Below are positions 6,205 through 6,507 of a stretch of 6,507 nucleotides of DNA, in pieces (positions within the stretch are counted from its first letter, which is position 1; every line of letters starts with the position of its first letter). The notes under the pieces are model-generated. The model was not told where the DNA came from, did no database searches, and saw nothing but the letters and a program-made list of their open reading frames with translations. Origin of the DNA: Zoogloeaceae bacterium (GTDB lineage: Bacteria; Pseudomonadota; Gammaproteobacteria; Burkholderiales; Rhodocyclaceae). The stretch covers positions 1-6,507 of the forward strand of contig JAISPO010000160.1 of NCBI GenBank assembly GCA_031274855.1. The letters run 5' to 3'. The position numbers and the translations under genes were made by a program.

Positions 6205-6507
6205 TTAGTCCACTCTCAGTACTGCCAAAAAGGCATCTTGGGGAATTTCCACGCGGCCGACCTGCTTCATGCGCTTCTTGCCGGCCTTCTGCTTTTCCAG
6301 CAGTTTTTTCTTGCGCGTAATGTCGCCGCCGTAACACTTGGCGAGTACGTCCTTACGCATGGCCTTGACGTTTTCGCGGGCGACAATGGTAGTGCCGATG
6401 GCCGCCTGAATGGCGACATCGTACATCTGCCTCGGAATCAGGCTGCGCATTTTGGCGGCCAGCTCACGGCCGCGGTAGGCCGCATTGGCGCGATGCACGA
6501 TTACCGA
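6205..6507 (-). CDS. lepA: elongation factor 4 (LepA), C-terminal part, cut by the window edge
   Basis: LepA/EF4 is a translational GTPase that binds ribosomes and has been linked to back-translocation and to 30S biogenesis. Only the last 101 codons are in the window; the frame runs open through the right edge and the GTPase domains lie beyond it. What is visible is the EF4-specific C-terminal domain: VIVHRANAAYRGRELAAKM, LIPRQMYDVAIQAAIG, ARENVKAMRKDVLAKCYGGD, ITRKKKLLEKQKAGKKRMK and the ending VEIPQDAFLAVLRVD. The lysine/arginine-rich stretch is a hallmark of this domain. The stop is immediately followed by the lepB start. An internal GTG at 6498 should not be taken as the start, because the homology continues upstream of it. 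Confidence 0.97.
   Translation of the reverse strand, partial: SVIVHRANAAYRGRELAAKMRSLIPRQMYDVAIQAAIGTTIVARENVKAMRKDVLAKCYGGDITRKKKLLEKQKAGKKRMKQVGRVEIPQDAFLAVLRVD

Noticed and set aside
1..6507. Search for mobile elements, CRISPR arrays, tRNA or rRNA genes, toxin-antitoxin or defence genes
   Set aside because: The window is filled by ten housekeeping genes with consistent codon use and intact motifs. I see no inverted terminal repeats, direct repeat arrays, cloverleaf sequences or foreign-looking segment.

Overview
This window looks like core chromosome from a betaproteobacterium with a fairly GC-rich genome. The order lepA-lepB-DUF4845-rnc-era-recO-pdxJ-acpS-nagZ on one strand is a housekeeping cluster I associate with Betaproteobacteria. 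The EF-P next to it carries arginine, not lysine, at the tip of its modification loop, as in Neisseria and other betaproteobacteria. A Rhodocyclales- or Nitrosomonadales-like lineage is possible, but I cannot fix the order or genus from this sequence. I see no mobile elements, tRNA or rRNA genes, CRISPR array, prophage or obvious foreign DNA.

Layout: positions 1-33 are a short leader with a weak ribosome binding site, followed by efp on the + strand (34-591). After 8 bases begins a continuous block of nine genes on the - strand, read from right to left: the C-terminal 101 codons of lepA (6507-6205), lepB (6204-5410), a DUF4845 membrane protein (5399-5022), rnc (5022-4357), era (4354-3464), recO (3467-2745), pdxJ (2748-1987), acpS (1990-1610) and nagZ (1613-600). 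Every junction is tight: two genes abut with no gap, two are separated by 2 or 10 bases, and five overlap by 1 or 4 bases. Four of those overlaps are ATGA stop/start overlaps. There is no gene-free stretch over 300 bases.

Functionally the - strand block mixes translation and ribosome biogenesis (LepA/EF4, RNase III, Era), protein export (LepB signal peptidase), recombination repair (RecO), vitamin B6 synthesis (PdxJ), activation of acyl carrier protein (AcpS) and cell-wall recycling (NagZ). These share a transcription unit rather than a pathway, and the tight junctions suggest translational coupling. The promoter must lie beyond the right edge, upstream of lepA. EF-P on the other strand relieves ribosome stalling at polyproline.

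I looked for an undescribed system and did not find one. The least characterised item is the DUF4845 protein, a small single-span protein with a prepilin-like N-terminus, placed between signal peptidase and RNase III. Long open frames antisense to the operon look like coding shadows. Two genes (era, nagZ) have upstream in-frame extensions that would mislead a longest-ORF annotation; the starts given here are corrected.
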